A DNA stretch of 64,000 nt from Siphonodentalium dalli. Taxonomy: Eukaryota > Mollusca > Scaphopoda > Gadilida > Siphonodentaliidae. A program made the translations under genes and the position numbers. The stretch is taken from positions 153,315,043-153,379,042 of the forward strand of contig CP136069.1 in the NCBI GenBank assembly GCA_032622095.1, in the 5' to 3' direction. Below are positions 11,161 through 21,347 of the stretch, in pieces (the stretch's first letter is position 1; each line of letters opens with the position of its first letter). The notes beneath the pieces were generated by a model. It was not told the DNA's origin. It did no database searches and was given only the letters and a program-made list of their open reading frames with translations.

Positions 11161-12483
11161 TGTAACGTGCAAACGGGGGTAATATTAATTAATTAAAGTA
11201 GTGCCGATGGTCTAACGACTGCACGCCATTAAAGGACCTTTCCCAAACACGTGGGCCCGCCAAGGACTGATTGACCTGGATCTGCTTTCGTATTTGGTAG
11301 CGTGTCACCTCTTCTTGGGTCACAAGAAGAGATACCCCTTATTTACTATGGCTGCGCCACCGCCCTATTTTGGGGAAATAGGGAAACCGCAAACCGGTAT
11401 ATCTCCAAGGTGTACTACAAGGGTTAAAACGTGTGTCCCTTGCTGTGAAGTCGGGATTAAAATCTATAATGTTTATTCAATCAATAAATATACAAGTATC
11501 CTCAATTATCAGTCTCGTGCTCAGACTTGTCTTCTCACTTCGTCTTCTTCCGATCCTCGCCTCAAGTCACGCCTGGACTTCGCCTTCTGATCCTCGTCGC
11601 AAGTCACGCCTGGATGTGTGATGATTGTTTTCTGTATTTACTGTTTGCATATGTATTTTCAAATATTTGGACCGGAGCGTTCTCATTTGTACATAGTGTA
11701 TTATATGTTTTCTCATGTACCAAATTACCAATTAGCTGAGAATAAAGCATTACTATTCTACTACTTCGTCTTCTTCTTAGCTTCGCCTCAAGTCACACTT
11801 GGGTTTCGTCTTCTTTGTATCCTCGCCCCAAATCACGCCTGGACTTCGTCTTCTTCCGATCCTGGTCGCAAGTTACGCCTGGACTTCATCTTCTTATCCT
11901 TGTCACAAGTCACGCATGGACTTCGTCTTCGGATCCTCGCCGCAAGTCACGCCTGGTCTTCGTCTTCTTCTTAGCCTCGTCAAGTCCACGTCGTATGGAC
12001 TTCGTCTGCTTCTTAACCTCGTCTTCTTAGCCTCGTCAAGTCCACGTCGAATCTTCTTATATTCACTTTCCCGGCCAATCAAATCAACCAACCAATCATA
12101 TTGGATTGGTGTGTAGAAGGTACCGAACTGAGCCAATGGCCAATTCGACCCATCAGAAGTTTTGATCAAGAATCGGCCCAGATACCGAATTAGAATTTGC
12201 ATTTCTGGCGGACGTCCATGAAACCATGTTTCATCTGACTTATTGAAATTAATGGAACCAGGAAGTATTCAACTTCCAATTATTGATTTTATTGGCTCAG
12301 GTGGTCATTCATGGTGCGAATTATTCATTGTTAATGTTCTGGATTATATGCGAAATACTTTCGAAACATCCAGTTGAGCGCGGTGACAGCGCGTTTATCG
12401 GTATTTATACTCTCCCCAACTCGGCTAATTTTGATGAAAATATGTGCAGTAAACACCATAATATCGTGTCATCTTTAATTCCA
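11161..12483 (-). mobile_element. 3' LTR of the Ty3/gypsy element
   Basis: The segment begins TGTAACGTGCAA and ends ...TTCCA. Both ends match the right-hand LTR (18374-20194): the first 90 bases, including GGGGGTAATATTAATTAATT, match at 18380 onward, and 12043-12483 (CCGGCCAATCAAATCAACCA onward) matches 19755-20194. Sequence diverges immediately outside both shared ends. A roughly 40-bp minisatellite occupies the middle. In the element's orientation this LTR is at the 3' end because the pol frames run on the minus strand. No clear polypurine tract was seen next to 12484. Confidence 0.75.
11528..12055. repeat. Minisatellite inside the 3' LTR, unit about 35-42 bp
   Basis: Units contain CAAGTCACGCCTGGACTTCG followed by TCTTCTTCCGATCCTCG, with length variation from loss of a TTCTTC block. 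The array is split by a non-repeat segment at about 11615-11765. The same unit forms the larger array at 18470-19118 in the other LTR. The Ser/Arg/Leu-rich frames on both strands are repeat artefacts. Confidence 0.85.
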
Positions 12484-13993
12484 GTATATTGCAGCTTATT
12501 TATTGCATATTTTCATATACATGTTGAATCAGAAAGTCAAACTATTGCCTCGCAATTGTTTGAAATCGACGCTCAATCAACTTTTGCATTTCGGAAATTT
12601 GGGTGTCATCAAATCATCGTATATATCTCAAAACTGCCGTCATCTAAAATCTTATCTATATTGCTGATAAATTAAGTCACATGTGCTGATTATTTCAGCA
12701 AATGCCCCGGATCAAAAGAGTCATCCGTTTTCTCGTGAAAATATCGTCATTTGAGACCACCGGTCTTTCGTTTTATCACCTTTCCGACATCGCATTTTCG
12801 GTTGGTTATTTTATGCAAAATATGACAAAATAACAGGCCATGATGCTTCTAGAACATCTCCATTAACCAAGAACAATCCCCCATATATTAATCTTAATGC
12901 GGCAGAATGTAATAAATATAAAAATGTGTGTTTTGGAACGATATTTTTGTGTAAGAATTTGGCTTTCTGTTTACGTTATTCCCTGTGTGAAAACAAATAC
13001 GTCACGTCTCCATGCAATAGCGTACTTGCAGACAATCGTACCTCTTGTATTTGCAGTAATCAGACGTCTTGTATTATGAGCAAGATTTCAATCTAGGTCA
13101 AGCATGATGAAGATTGGCTGTCAATTGTTGAAGATTGGGCATCAGATATATATCCAGACCCCGTGTTCGTCAAATTACACACGCCTTCGGAAAAAAACAT
13201 GCGTCCCCGCATGTGGAACTCAGACATATTATTGTGGAAGTGTTTCTTGTCTTACCAGAACAGTGTTCAAACCCCAAGGGAATTCCTATTTCAGCAATAG
13301 CATTTGGATGGAGTTCAGCCTAAGGTCACATGACAAAGATACACTGCCTGAAGCCTCCCGGCGTAATGTCCAAGTCCAACTTTTGTTGAGAAAGAACACC
13401 CCATGAGTATCTAAATTACTGTTGGTCTGGGCGATGGGATTGGTCATAACTTGATAAGTATGCAGGTAAGTATAGGTGGTCTTGGAACTTTCCATGATAT
13501 GTCATCGTGGTAACTACTCAGTGGTGCAGTATATTTAATATGCACGAAGTGACCGATCGTCACATAACTGATCCAAGGTAACCTCTTGCACACACTCAGC
13601 CTCTCGGTTTTGGGGCTGTTTCCCATTGTCACATTGAAAATGCAGGAAGACCAGTTCTGCCAATTTTACAGCTATGCATCTCCCATCTCCCACAGTATTT
13701 CATTAAAAGGATGACTCAGGTGAAAACCAAGGCCAGAAGTTTGGTTATTGAAGAAGACACTTTACTTTCTCAATTTTATGTATTCATCAGTCTGATGAAG
13801 TATTAAAACTTCTATATGGGTGTAATCCAAATATGTGTTAACAGGTTCGGGTTGCAGGAATACCTCACAAGAAGGGCCAGTGAACCGGCCTACTCATTCC
13901 GCGAAACGTCTTAGTGGATCTTTTACTTGCCCAGGATTTTGCTGTCCCTGGACACGCGCAGCCATTAACGAGGGCACGCTCATCCCTCGACAT
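12484..13993 (-). other. Unassigned internal region of the LTR element
   Basis: This lies between the 3' LTR and the recognisable pol C-terminus. I see no coding domain. It may be 3' untranslated sequence or an inserted segment. A small stem (TTCATCAGTCTGATGAAG) is at about 13783-13800. Confidence 0.35.
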
Positions 13994-14284
13994 CTAGCCA
14001 GGACTCCAAACCTGCCATTGGAGTCCAGGGGTCGTATTCTGAATGAGTATCTGACTCTCAAGCCTGAGTTTTAATGCTGATTTCGCCTTCTCAACACCCT
14101 TTGATATTGAGGACTCGTCTGAATCTGAATCTGTAGAGATGAATTCCTTGCTCTTACAGCCTTTAGGGTTAACAACTTTACGTGCCACCTTTACTGGCGG
14201 CTCTTCTGTAGCTTTCTTTTTGCCCGACTTTGCAACCAGAGAGCTTTGGTCAGAATGCTTTGTTTCACTTTTTGAACTGACCAC
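13994..14284 (-). pseudogene. Lys/Ser-rich frame downstream of pol
   Basis: A 96-codon minus-strand frame with a basic, low-complexity stretch (KSGKKKATEEPPVKVARK) followed by an acidic Ser/Asp run (STDSDSDESS). It sits in the same orientation as pol and between pol and the 3' LTR, so it may be the disordered C-terminal tail of the polyprotein or a small extra protein. No family is recognised. Confidence 0.3.
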
Positions 14285-14467
14285 AACTGGAGTTGTCTTT
14301 CGTCTGCAAGTGTCATCTATTAGAGTTCCAGGATCCTTATCCCAACTTTCCTTTGAGGTGGAACTTATTGTACTATTGTGGGTGGGTTGATTGTGACTTC
14401 TCTGTGGACTGTTCTCTGCTTGAACGAGGAGAAGAGGGTGAGTGTCCCTTTTGCGTGTATGTGCTGA

Positions 14468-14785
14468 TCAGGACATTGAGTTGCTCTGCCAGCAGATAAT
14501 ATATCGTTGAAATGGCCTTCGTTGGAACCGATTCTTCCATTCAATGTTCGACCCGCCAGATGTCTGCTTCCTGTCCATCTGGTGTAGGACGCTGTGTCTT
14601 TTCAGACTATGAATTGTCGCAAGTTGTAGCTCATCTGTAAAACTCTCCCTGCAAAAATTGGCAGTCTTTTTGGAAAGGCATCTGAAAAGAGAAAGAAAAT
14701 TCTTGTGAGATCCCTCCAACATAGTCTGACATCTACCTGGGGGCCTGTCGTACCCTTTTGTCGAAATCGGTGGTTTCCTCATCAA
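14468..14785 (-). pseudogene. Possible pol C-terminal zinc-finger tail
   Basis: The frame contains FCRESFTDELQLATIHSLKRH, which recalls a C2H2-like finger (Phe-Cys, then Leu and His-x4-His-like spacing) with its first Cys lost. It lies just downstream of the integrase C-terminal part, in a shifted frame. A C-terminal finger is known in some Ty3/gypsy pol proteins; here this is only a suggestion from one degraded frame. Confidence 0.3.
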
Positions 14786-14799
14786 TTACTTCTACGGTA

Positions 14800-15201
14800 T
14801 CAGGAATAATTGCTATTCCATGGCAAAGTTTCTTCCCCAACTAGATGTTGTGAACGACTTAATTTAAGTCTGTTGGCATGAATCAACTGGGGTTTTCCTT
14901 GTTTACCACAATTTATCTCATAAGTTGGGTCACTGATTTTCCTTAGAACTTTAAATGGCACCCTCCACATGGATGTTAGCTTCTTTGAGCAACCCTCTAT
15001 GACCCTGGGAAAGAAGACATAAACAGAGTCATTTATTACAAATTTATTCCAGGAAAGACGAGTTTTGTGAAATCTTTTTTGTCGAATTATAGAGTCAACT
15101 AGATGTTCCCTAACTAAGCTGTGTGCCTCATCCAGACGACCTTGAAGTGTCCATACCCAATCCACTGGGGAGATTTCTTTCAGTTCAGATGGGAAGGTCA
15201 T
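14800..15201 (-). pseudogene. Integrase C-terminal part, Ty3/gypsy
   Basis: This frame holds the end of the integrase. The DEAH region (LDEAHSLVREHLVDSIIRQK) is followed by a basic stretch and a module containing KKLTSMWRVPFKVLRKISDP and a closing HANRLKL. This fits the GPY/F-type chromatin- or DNA-binding tail of gypsy integrases, although the GPY residues read VPF here. It overlaps the catalytic-core frame by 17 bases in another frame, so one frameshift near 15190 breaks the protein. Confidence 0.75.
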
Positions 15202-16140
15202 ACATCAATTCAAGTGGTGTTGATACCTCCCTTCCAAGCATGGCCATATTGGGTGTGGCCCCCGTGGACTCATGCACATATGATCTATAAGCCATCATAA
15301 CATAGGGCAGGAATTCGTCCCAATCATCTTGGTTCTCATTTACATAATTGCTGAGCATAGTTACCAGGGTTTTGTTAAATCTTTCGATCATGCCACCGGA
15401 TTGGGGATGGTTCGGCGTGGTGTGGGTCTTCGTGATTTGCAGCAATCTGCACATTTCTTTGAACAACTTACTTTCAAACTGTGACCCTTGGTCTGAATGT
15501 AAGAAGGTGGGCACTCCATAGTGACAAATGAACTCTTATACGATAACTGTGGCTACTGTTTCTGCTAAAATGTTTCTCAGATGGTAACTTTCTGTCCACT
15601 TGGTGAAGTAATCAGCTACCACAATAATATATTTATTGCCACTCTTGGTCTCTGAGGGTAATGATCCTGAAATGTCTGTTGCAATTCTCTGCATGGGAAC
15701 ACCTGTTGTTTCTACTTCCATTGGAGCCCGGGGGTTTTGTTGGGTTTCCTTTTCCTGGAACACTAATTGCAACCAGTGATAAATGTGAGATGAGATTTCC
15801 TTATTCAATAACTGATATATGACTGTAAGTCTGAGACTGGGCCAGTAAAACCTTTCCCTTATCTTACTGAGGGTCTGTGTTACTCCAAGATGACCCGACG
15901 TTTTGTCATCATGGCATTGTTGAAGGATTTCTCTCCTTTTAGCCTTAGAAATAATGGCTTGCGTCTTCTGTGTATGTCCTACCCAATTCCGATAAAGAAT
16001 ACCATTCCTCATTGTAAGTAGCTGTCTCGGTGACCAAAGGTATTTCAGAACATGCCCCTCAACTTTAATGTCATTGAATTTGGGCAATTATCTTTGTTGA
16101 ACCCAACCTATGACTTTTCTTAAATCACCATCTCCCTCCT
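15185..16140 (-). pseudogene. Integrase zinc-binding and catalytic core, Ty3/gypsy
   Basis: Two frames (15536-16087 and 15185-15514) are separated by a stop codon next to position 15536. The first contains a His-His element (CHDDKTSGHLG), a stretch where the Cys-Cys pair is expected but missing, and the first catalytic Asp in ATDISGSLP. The second has the second Asp in HSDQGSQFESKLF and the catalytic Glu in MIERFNKTL. It is followed by a WDEFLPYVMMAYRS block typical of gypsy integrases. The enzyme would insert retroelement cDNA; the internal stop, the lost Cys pair and the downstream frameshift make it dead. Confidence 0.85.
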
Positions 16141-16164
16141 GTAGAGTTTGGATCTTAATGTCTT

Positions 16165-17001
16165 CGTTGTTAACATATGTTGTGACCGAAAGAGCGGATA
16201 CTTTATGTGTTTCTTCCCTGTCACACTGCACAACTTATTTGACTTAGCCCATCTGCATTTCGGTGTTGGGACCCTGGCCGGTGCTCAATTTCCATGTCAC
16301 ACATTGACAATTTGGATATCACCTAGCTATTTGCCCATCAGGATCTTTAAAGTTCATTAACCATCTGAGGGATGCATGATCCGTGTGGATCTTGAACTTT
16401 CTTCCATATAGAAAGTGTACATAATATTTGGTAAAGAAATATTGCTGGGCGTTACAGGGCCCAAGCGGCATACCATTGTACCCATAGAGGCCTTTGCGTG
16501 TTACAAATGCAGTCCTGATTTTGTCACTTTCATCGACTTCGCACTGCCAGAATCCAGAAAAATAGGTCTATGGTAGAGAACTACTTAGCTCCTGCCATTT
16601 GTGGGAGCGACTGGCCTATTCTGGACAATGGATAAGAGTCTTCAATTGTCACTTTGTTGGGACGTCTGTAGTCAACACAGAATCTTGTAGATCCTCGTGT
16701 TTCTTGACAAGGACAATTCCTGCAGCCCATGGGCTGTTTGAAGGACGGCAGACACCTTGTGCCGTTGATGAAAAGGCAACCTCCGTGGGGGTTCCTCTAG
16801 TAGCCTGGCATTTCCAGTGGCGATCTCATGCTTCACTATACTTGTGCGATCAAGATCAAGATCGGAACTAGCGAATATATGTGCATACTTCATGAAAAAA
16901 GCTAACAGCTTTCTTGTTTGTTCTGGTGACAATTCCTCTTTAGAACTTTCAAATAGTACTTGTATATCTCCTGGAAGAACCTTGACTTCTTCGACATATT
17001 G
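16165..17001 (-). pseudogene. Reverse transcriptase-RNase H, internally deleted
   Basis: On the minus strand the region starts with the pre-RT segment (LDLDRTSIVKHEIATGNA, then PPRRLPFHQR) and runs into fingers-type sequence read across frames (SPWAAGIVLVKK, DYRRPNKVTIEDSYPL). It then reaches a GLYGYNGMPLGPCNAQQ block, where gypsy RT normally has MPFGLCNAPATF. The next residues already belong to the end of RNase H (KIHTDHASLRWL, IEHRPGSQHRNADGLS). The palm with its YxDD motif, the thumb and the front of RNase H are missing. The deletion junction lies at about 16420-16450. Several frameshifts add to the damage. Confidence 0.8.
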
Positions 17002-17835
17002 TTACAGGTTGGTTATGATCCAATATGGAAGTATCGGACTGGTCTTGCCTATTATGGTGCCTGCGTTAATTACCTTTTCTTCTGTAGATGTATTTAAGAT
17101 AGGAACAGGAATTTCTTTACTGATCTCCACAAAGGTTCTTGCCACTTCCCCCTTATCTTTATTTTGTATGGCATTTGCTTCTACTACACCAGGACCTTTC
17201 GGAAGGTCTTCCCCTTTTGAAACGCAGATGCTACATATGGACACTACTTCACTTCCTGGCGGAATGTTAGTCACTTGGGATATGGCAACTTGATAGCTTG
17301 CCTTGCCGCCCCTCTATATGATCTTAACTGGATGATGATTTATTATAAATTGTCTTGTTGATACATCAACGACAGATTTGTATTTGTTCATCATATCTAT
17401 CCCTATTATGCCAGCTATACTAAGGTCTGCGATGATCATATTCTGGTGAATCAAATTTCATCCAATTTCCATTCTGAAAGATGCACTTCCCTGGGTGGAC
17501 ATAGGGTTTCCACTTGCTGAAATAAAGTCTGGAATATACCTGGTGATTGAAGGTTTGTAATCAAGTTCGTTGTATAACTTCTTTGAGAATAACGACATGG
17601 TTGCCCCTGTATCTACTAAAACTCTTCGTTTTACCAATGGTGCATGACACATATAGGCTGGATTCCGTTGATGGTCGGTAATTGATCGTTTATCTGCATT
17701 AGTGATATCGTCAATCTGTTTGGATGATCTGGCAACCTCATCTCGTCTTGCACATGGTATGTTGGGATCCCACCTGAATTCAGGAACTTCACGAATTTCT
17801 TCCCCATATTTCTCAGTCTGACTGGGCCTCTTCAA
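17002..17835 (-). pseudogene. Aspartic protease and linker, Ty3/gypsy
   Basis: Frame 17458-17835 carries the retropepsin active site LVDTGATMSLFSKKLYNEL. A frameshift near 17455 moves the C-terminal half into another frame, where LSIAGIIGIDMMNKY and a following hydrophobic strand (VDVSTRQFII) match the usual GILGMDFL region. Frame 17002-17274 continues as the protease-RT linker. In this family the protease frees gag and pol products. One catalytic Asp is visible; the enzyme cannot be made intact. Confidence 0.8.
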
Positions 17836-18242
17836 ATAACCTCACATTTATTTGTCTGGCTTGACTTCGGATAAATGGGATTGTCTTCCTCTTCATATAT
17901 CTCTGTCCAACTTGGTTTTAAATAACCTGGACATTCTCCGTTACCATATCTAACTTGTTTGCTTGGCATAGGCAACATTGTATCATTGTCTGTCAATCCC
18001 TCTGTCTTTTTATTGAAAATCGCTTCATCGTCTTCAGTTTCCTGAAGTTTAGATTCCCGAAACTTTCTCATAGTTTCTGTAAAAAGTGCCAAATGTTGAT
18101 CGTCATCTTCGTTCAATTCTGGGGCTTTGCCTCGAAAAGTGCTCAATTCATTGACCCAATTGTCGAATGGTACTTCCCTGTCAAAATTCTTAAACAGTAG
18201 TATCCCTACATGTGTATCTTCATCTGACTCAGCGTCAGACAT
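17832..18242 (-). pseudogene. Gag-like 5' frame of the Ty3/gypsy element
   Basis: A 136-codon frame starts MSDAESDEDTHVGILLFKNF, the first ATG after the primer binding site and a leader of about 110 bases. It overlaps the protease frame by 4 bases in another frame. It is acidic and lacks a visible CCHC zinc knuckle, so assignment to gag rests on position rather than motif. Its first 95 or so residues are duplicated, with about 15 differences, at 19122-19419. Length is well below a typical gag (300 or more residues). Confidence 0.6.
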
Positions 18243-18350
18243 TTAGTATTTCAATTATGTGATCAAGTCTAAGTTGATATAGTCAAATCCCGTGCAAGCA
18301 GATATAACCACTCCTCTAAGCAGATATGATCACTCGTCTAAGCATATGTG

Positions 18351-18368
18351 ATCGCACCGCTGCCACCA
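18351..18368 (-). promoter_or_regulatory. Primer binding site, tRNA-Leu type (inner copy)
   Basis: On the plus strand it reads ATCGCACCGCTGCCACCA. The minus strand therefore starts TGGTGGCAGCGGTGCGAT directly after the LTR. Animal tRNA-Leu (AAG/TAG type) ends ATCCCACCGCTGCCA plus CCA, as I recall it, so there is one mismatch in 18. It sits 6-8 bases from the LTR edge and primes minus-strand cDNA synthesis in such elements. Confidence 0.7.
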
Positions 18369-18469
18369 CTTAACTTAACGTGCAACCGGGGGTAATATTA
18401 ATTAATTGAAGTAATGCAGAGGGTCTAATGACTGCGCGCCACTAAAGGGACCTTTTCCCAACAATTTAC

Positions 18470-19118
18470 GCCTGGACTTCGTCTTCTTCGTATCCTCGCC
18501 TCAAGTCACGCCTGGACTTCATCTTCTTCGTATCCTCGTCGCAAGTCACGCCTGCATGGACTTCGTCTTCTTCGTATCCTCGCCTTAAGTCACGCCTGGA
18601 CTTCGTCTTCTTCCGATCCTCGTCGCAAGCATGCCTGGACTTCGTCTTCGGATCCTCGCCGCAAGTCACGCTTGGACTTCGTCTTCTTTGTATCCTCGCC
18701 TCGAGTCACGCCTGGACTTTGTCTTCCGATCCTCGTCGCAAGTCACACGTGGACTTTGTCTTCGGATCCTCGCCGCAAGTCACGCCTGGACTTCGTCTTG
18801 CTCGTATCCTCGCCGCAAGTCACACCTGGACCTCGTCTTCGTATCCTCGCATCAAGTCACGCATGGACTTCGTCTTCGTATCCTCGTCGCAAGTCACGCC
18901 AGGACTTCATATTCTTCCGATCCTCGTCGCAAGTCACGCCTGGCCTTCGTCTTTTTCGTATCCTTGTCGTAAGTCACGCCTGGACTTCGTCTTCTTTAGA
19001 TCCTCGTCGCAAGTCACGCCTGGACTTCGTATTCTTTAGATCTTCGTCGCAAGTCACGCATGGACTTCGTATTCTTTAGATCCTCGTCTCAAGTCACGCC
19101 TGGACTTCGTCTTCTTCG
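18470..19118. repeat. Minisatellite inside the 5' LTR, about 16 units
   Basis: Units of 35-42 bases are built from TCGCAAGTCACGCCTGGACT and a variable TTCGTCTTCTTCGTATCC block. The array is more homogeneous and longer than the one in the 3' LTR, so it expanded or was homogenised after insertion. Arg/Ser-rich frames on both strands are artefacts. Confidence 0.9.
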
Positions 19119-19121
19119 TAA

Positions 19122-19560
19122 TATATCTAACTTGTTTGCTTGGCATATGCAACACTGTATCAGTGTATGTCAATCCCTCTGTCATTTTATTGAAAATCAC
19201 TTCATCATCTTCAGTTTCCTGAAGTTTAGATTCCCGAAACTTTCTCATAGTTTCTGTAAGAAGTGCCAAATTTTGATCGTCATCTTCGTTCAATTCTCGG
19301 GCTTTGCCTCGAAAAGTGCGCAATTCATTGACCCAATTGTCCAATGGTACTTCCCTGTCAAAATTCTTAAACAGTAGTATCCATACATGTGTATCTTCAT
19401 CTGACTCAGCGTCAGACATTTAGTATTTCAATTATGTGATCAAGTCTAAGTTGATATAGTCAAATCCCGTGCAAGCAGATATAACCACTCCTCAAAGCAG
19501 ATGTGATCACTCGTCTATGCAGATGTGATCCCACCGCTGCCACCACTTAACGTAACGTGC
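19122..19560 (-). repeat. Duplicate of gag start, leader, primer site and LTR edge
   Basis: This 439-base block repeats 17945-18383 at a constant offset of 1177 bases with few differences. It holds the gag-like N-terminus (minus, starting 19419), the leader, a primer site at 19528-19545 and the first bases of the LTR (TAACGTGCAACC). On its left the gag copy stops abruptly inside the minisatellite, so a readable frame runs from gag into repeat units. Confidence 0.85.
19528..19545 (-). promoter_or_regulatory. Primer binding site, tRNA-Leu type (outer copy)
   Basis: The plus strand reads ATCCCACCGCTGCCACCA, an exact 18-base match to the recalled 3' end of animal tRNA-Leu (AAG/TAG type) plus CCA. 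It is better preserved than the inner copy, which has one change. Confidence 0.75.
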
Positions 19561-20194
19561 AACCGTCTTCTTCCTTGCCTTGAATCTTCTAAGTCTCGAA
19601 TCTTCTTAGCAATTTTCTAAGTTTACTCTTTTAGCTGAGGCTAGGGTGATTACCTAAGCTCAACCTTTATTTGGAGCTTCCTTCCAGCTGCTTGTGGTGG
19701 GCGGCTCTGGTCGCCCCGACTCGACTGAGGTTTTGCAGGTCCGATGCCTGCTTTTATTCACTTTCCCGGCCAATCAAATCAACCAACCAATCAAATTGGA
19801 TTGGTGTGGAGAAGGTACCGAACTGAGCCAATGGCCAATTCCACCAATCAGAAGGTTTGTTCAGGCGGATCAAGAATCGGCTCAGATACGGAAATAGAAT
19901 TTTCAGAATTGCATTTCTGGCGGACGTCCATGAAACCATGTTTCATCTGATTTATTGAAATTTGGTGGAACCAGGAAGTTATCAACTTTCAATTACTGAT
20001 TGTATTGGCTCAGGTGGTCATTCCCAGGTGTGAATTATTCATTGTTATTGTTCTGGATTACATGGGAAATACTTTCGAAGCATCCAGGTGAGCGCGGTGA
20101 CAGCGCGTTTATCGGTATTTATACTCTTCTCAACTGGGCTAATTTTGATGAAAATATGTGCATTAAACAATATATCGTGTCATCTTTATTTCCA

Positions 20195-20795
20195 CTTGAG
20201 ATTGAGTAATACTAATGATGTAGGCAGCAAATAACCATGGTATACCAAATTAAATTCGCTGATTGTTTTCATATAATTGTGTTCTTCGAACTGAAATTTC
20301 CCTAACTTTTGTATTCTCTTTGTATCCCCTTATTGGGTCAGAATTTTCCAACTGGTAACTCATGTAGGTTCCACAAGGCAACCTCTACAGTTGTCACTTG
20401 TCCAATTGATGGACATTTCAGTCCAACAATGTGACTAAAAGTAGGACAAAATATTCTACTGTTTGTATAAAGCAACACATTTCACACTAAATCCTGGTTA
20501 GAAAAAGAAAATTGAGCAATTTGAATTTGAGTCGAATTCCTATTAGAGAAACTTCTAGCACCTCGATGGTACTATATTAGACATTAAAGTCTCACCCACG
20601 ACTACATGTGCGCAAAAATCTGATTTTCAGAAAATTTGCTTTCGCGAAAAGTTGGAAGATATTTTTGGTGTGAAATTTCCGATTAATGATGTGCCAGGCT
20701 AAACTTTCCATTTTGACCAAAGATGTGTTACAGCAATGTCCTAAATAATTGACACCCTAACCACAGCAGAATTATAGGTAACTTTTCAGTATTTA
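20195..20795. other. No recognised feature
   Basis: AT-rich flank of the LTR element. The end (20749-20795) is shared with 34325-34375 and belongs to the next repeat. Confidence 0.4.
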
Positions 20796-20880
20796 GTCGG
20801 AAATATGGCTTGTTGCCATTCATCGTAAAGCTCTCAGAGCTTTCCGATGTATGGCAACAAGCCACATTTCCGACATATTT
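20749..20880. repeat. Palindromic repeat with CTCTCAGAG centre
   Basis: Arms GTCGGAAATATGGCTTGTTG (20796 onward) and its inverted partner ending at 20874 are centred at 20835, on AAAGCTCTCAGAGCTTT. The left shoulder (CCACAGCAGA, then GGTAACTTTTCAG) is shared with a second copy at 34321-34430, so this is a dispersed family. Confidence 0.75.
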
Positions 20881-21347
20881 TAACATGTACATTGTTTAAT
20901 AGTGCACTGGTCTCAAAAATTAATGAATATAATTGTTTTAATTAACATTCTACATAATTATGTTCAAACCTTCGAATACCGTGCTTAGACTTCTTTAATC
21001 CTACCATTGTTACTTTACAATATACCACTCCCACCATATGCCATTCAGCCTTATGACAGAGAAATGATTCATTGGTCCTCATTGTTTATCGCATTTGGTT
21101 GCCCCTTGTTTGCTAGTGCACTGCCATGAATGCATTATGTTACCCATTAAGCAGATGGTCATACTATAAGTGTGATTCTCATGTCGCTCCCGTTACAGAA
21201 TCAATTTGGGTTCTTGAATGAAATTTCCGATTTTGGGGTGGAAAAAACTGGCCAAATTAAATTGTTTTTTTTTCCTTTTCGAAAAAATGACCATTGGCAG
21301 TGTGAACCCTGAATGAGACACCTCAAAACATGACAGCCCATGGACAC
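20881..21347. other. No recognised feature
   Basis: AT-rich sequence. A 71-codon minus frame (21193-21408) crosses into the hAT-like element and is not considered coding. Confidence 0.4.

Larger units (their letters stand above)
18374..20194 (-). mobile_element. 5' LTR of the Ty3/gypsy element, rearranged
   Basis: It begins with the same TTAACGTGCAACCGGGGG edge as the left LTR and ends at TTTCCA (20194), after the shared block 19755-20194. Between them are the minisatellite (18470-19118), a second copy of gag start, leader, primer site and LTR edge (19122-19560), and the remaining LTR (19561-19754). The insertion makes this LTR about 500 bases longer than the other. The outermost shared block is the U3 side in element orientation. 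Confidence 0.7.

Noticed and set aside
11527..12116. Ser/Arg/Leu-rich frames up to 118 codons
   Set aside because: They are translations of the LTR minisatellite in several frames at once.
12283..12675. 130-codon plus-strand frame
   Set aside because: It starts inside the LTR and crosses its boundary at 12483 on the strand opposite to pol. It is chance.
18631..19079. Frames of 106-135 codons on the plus strand
   Set aside because: Minisatellite artefacts; all three frames are open because the unit lacks stops.
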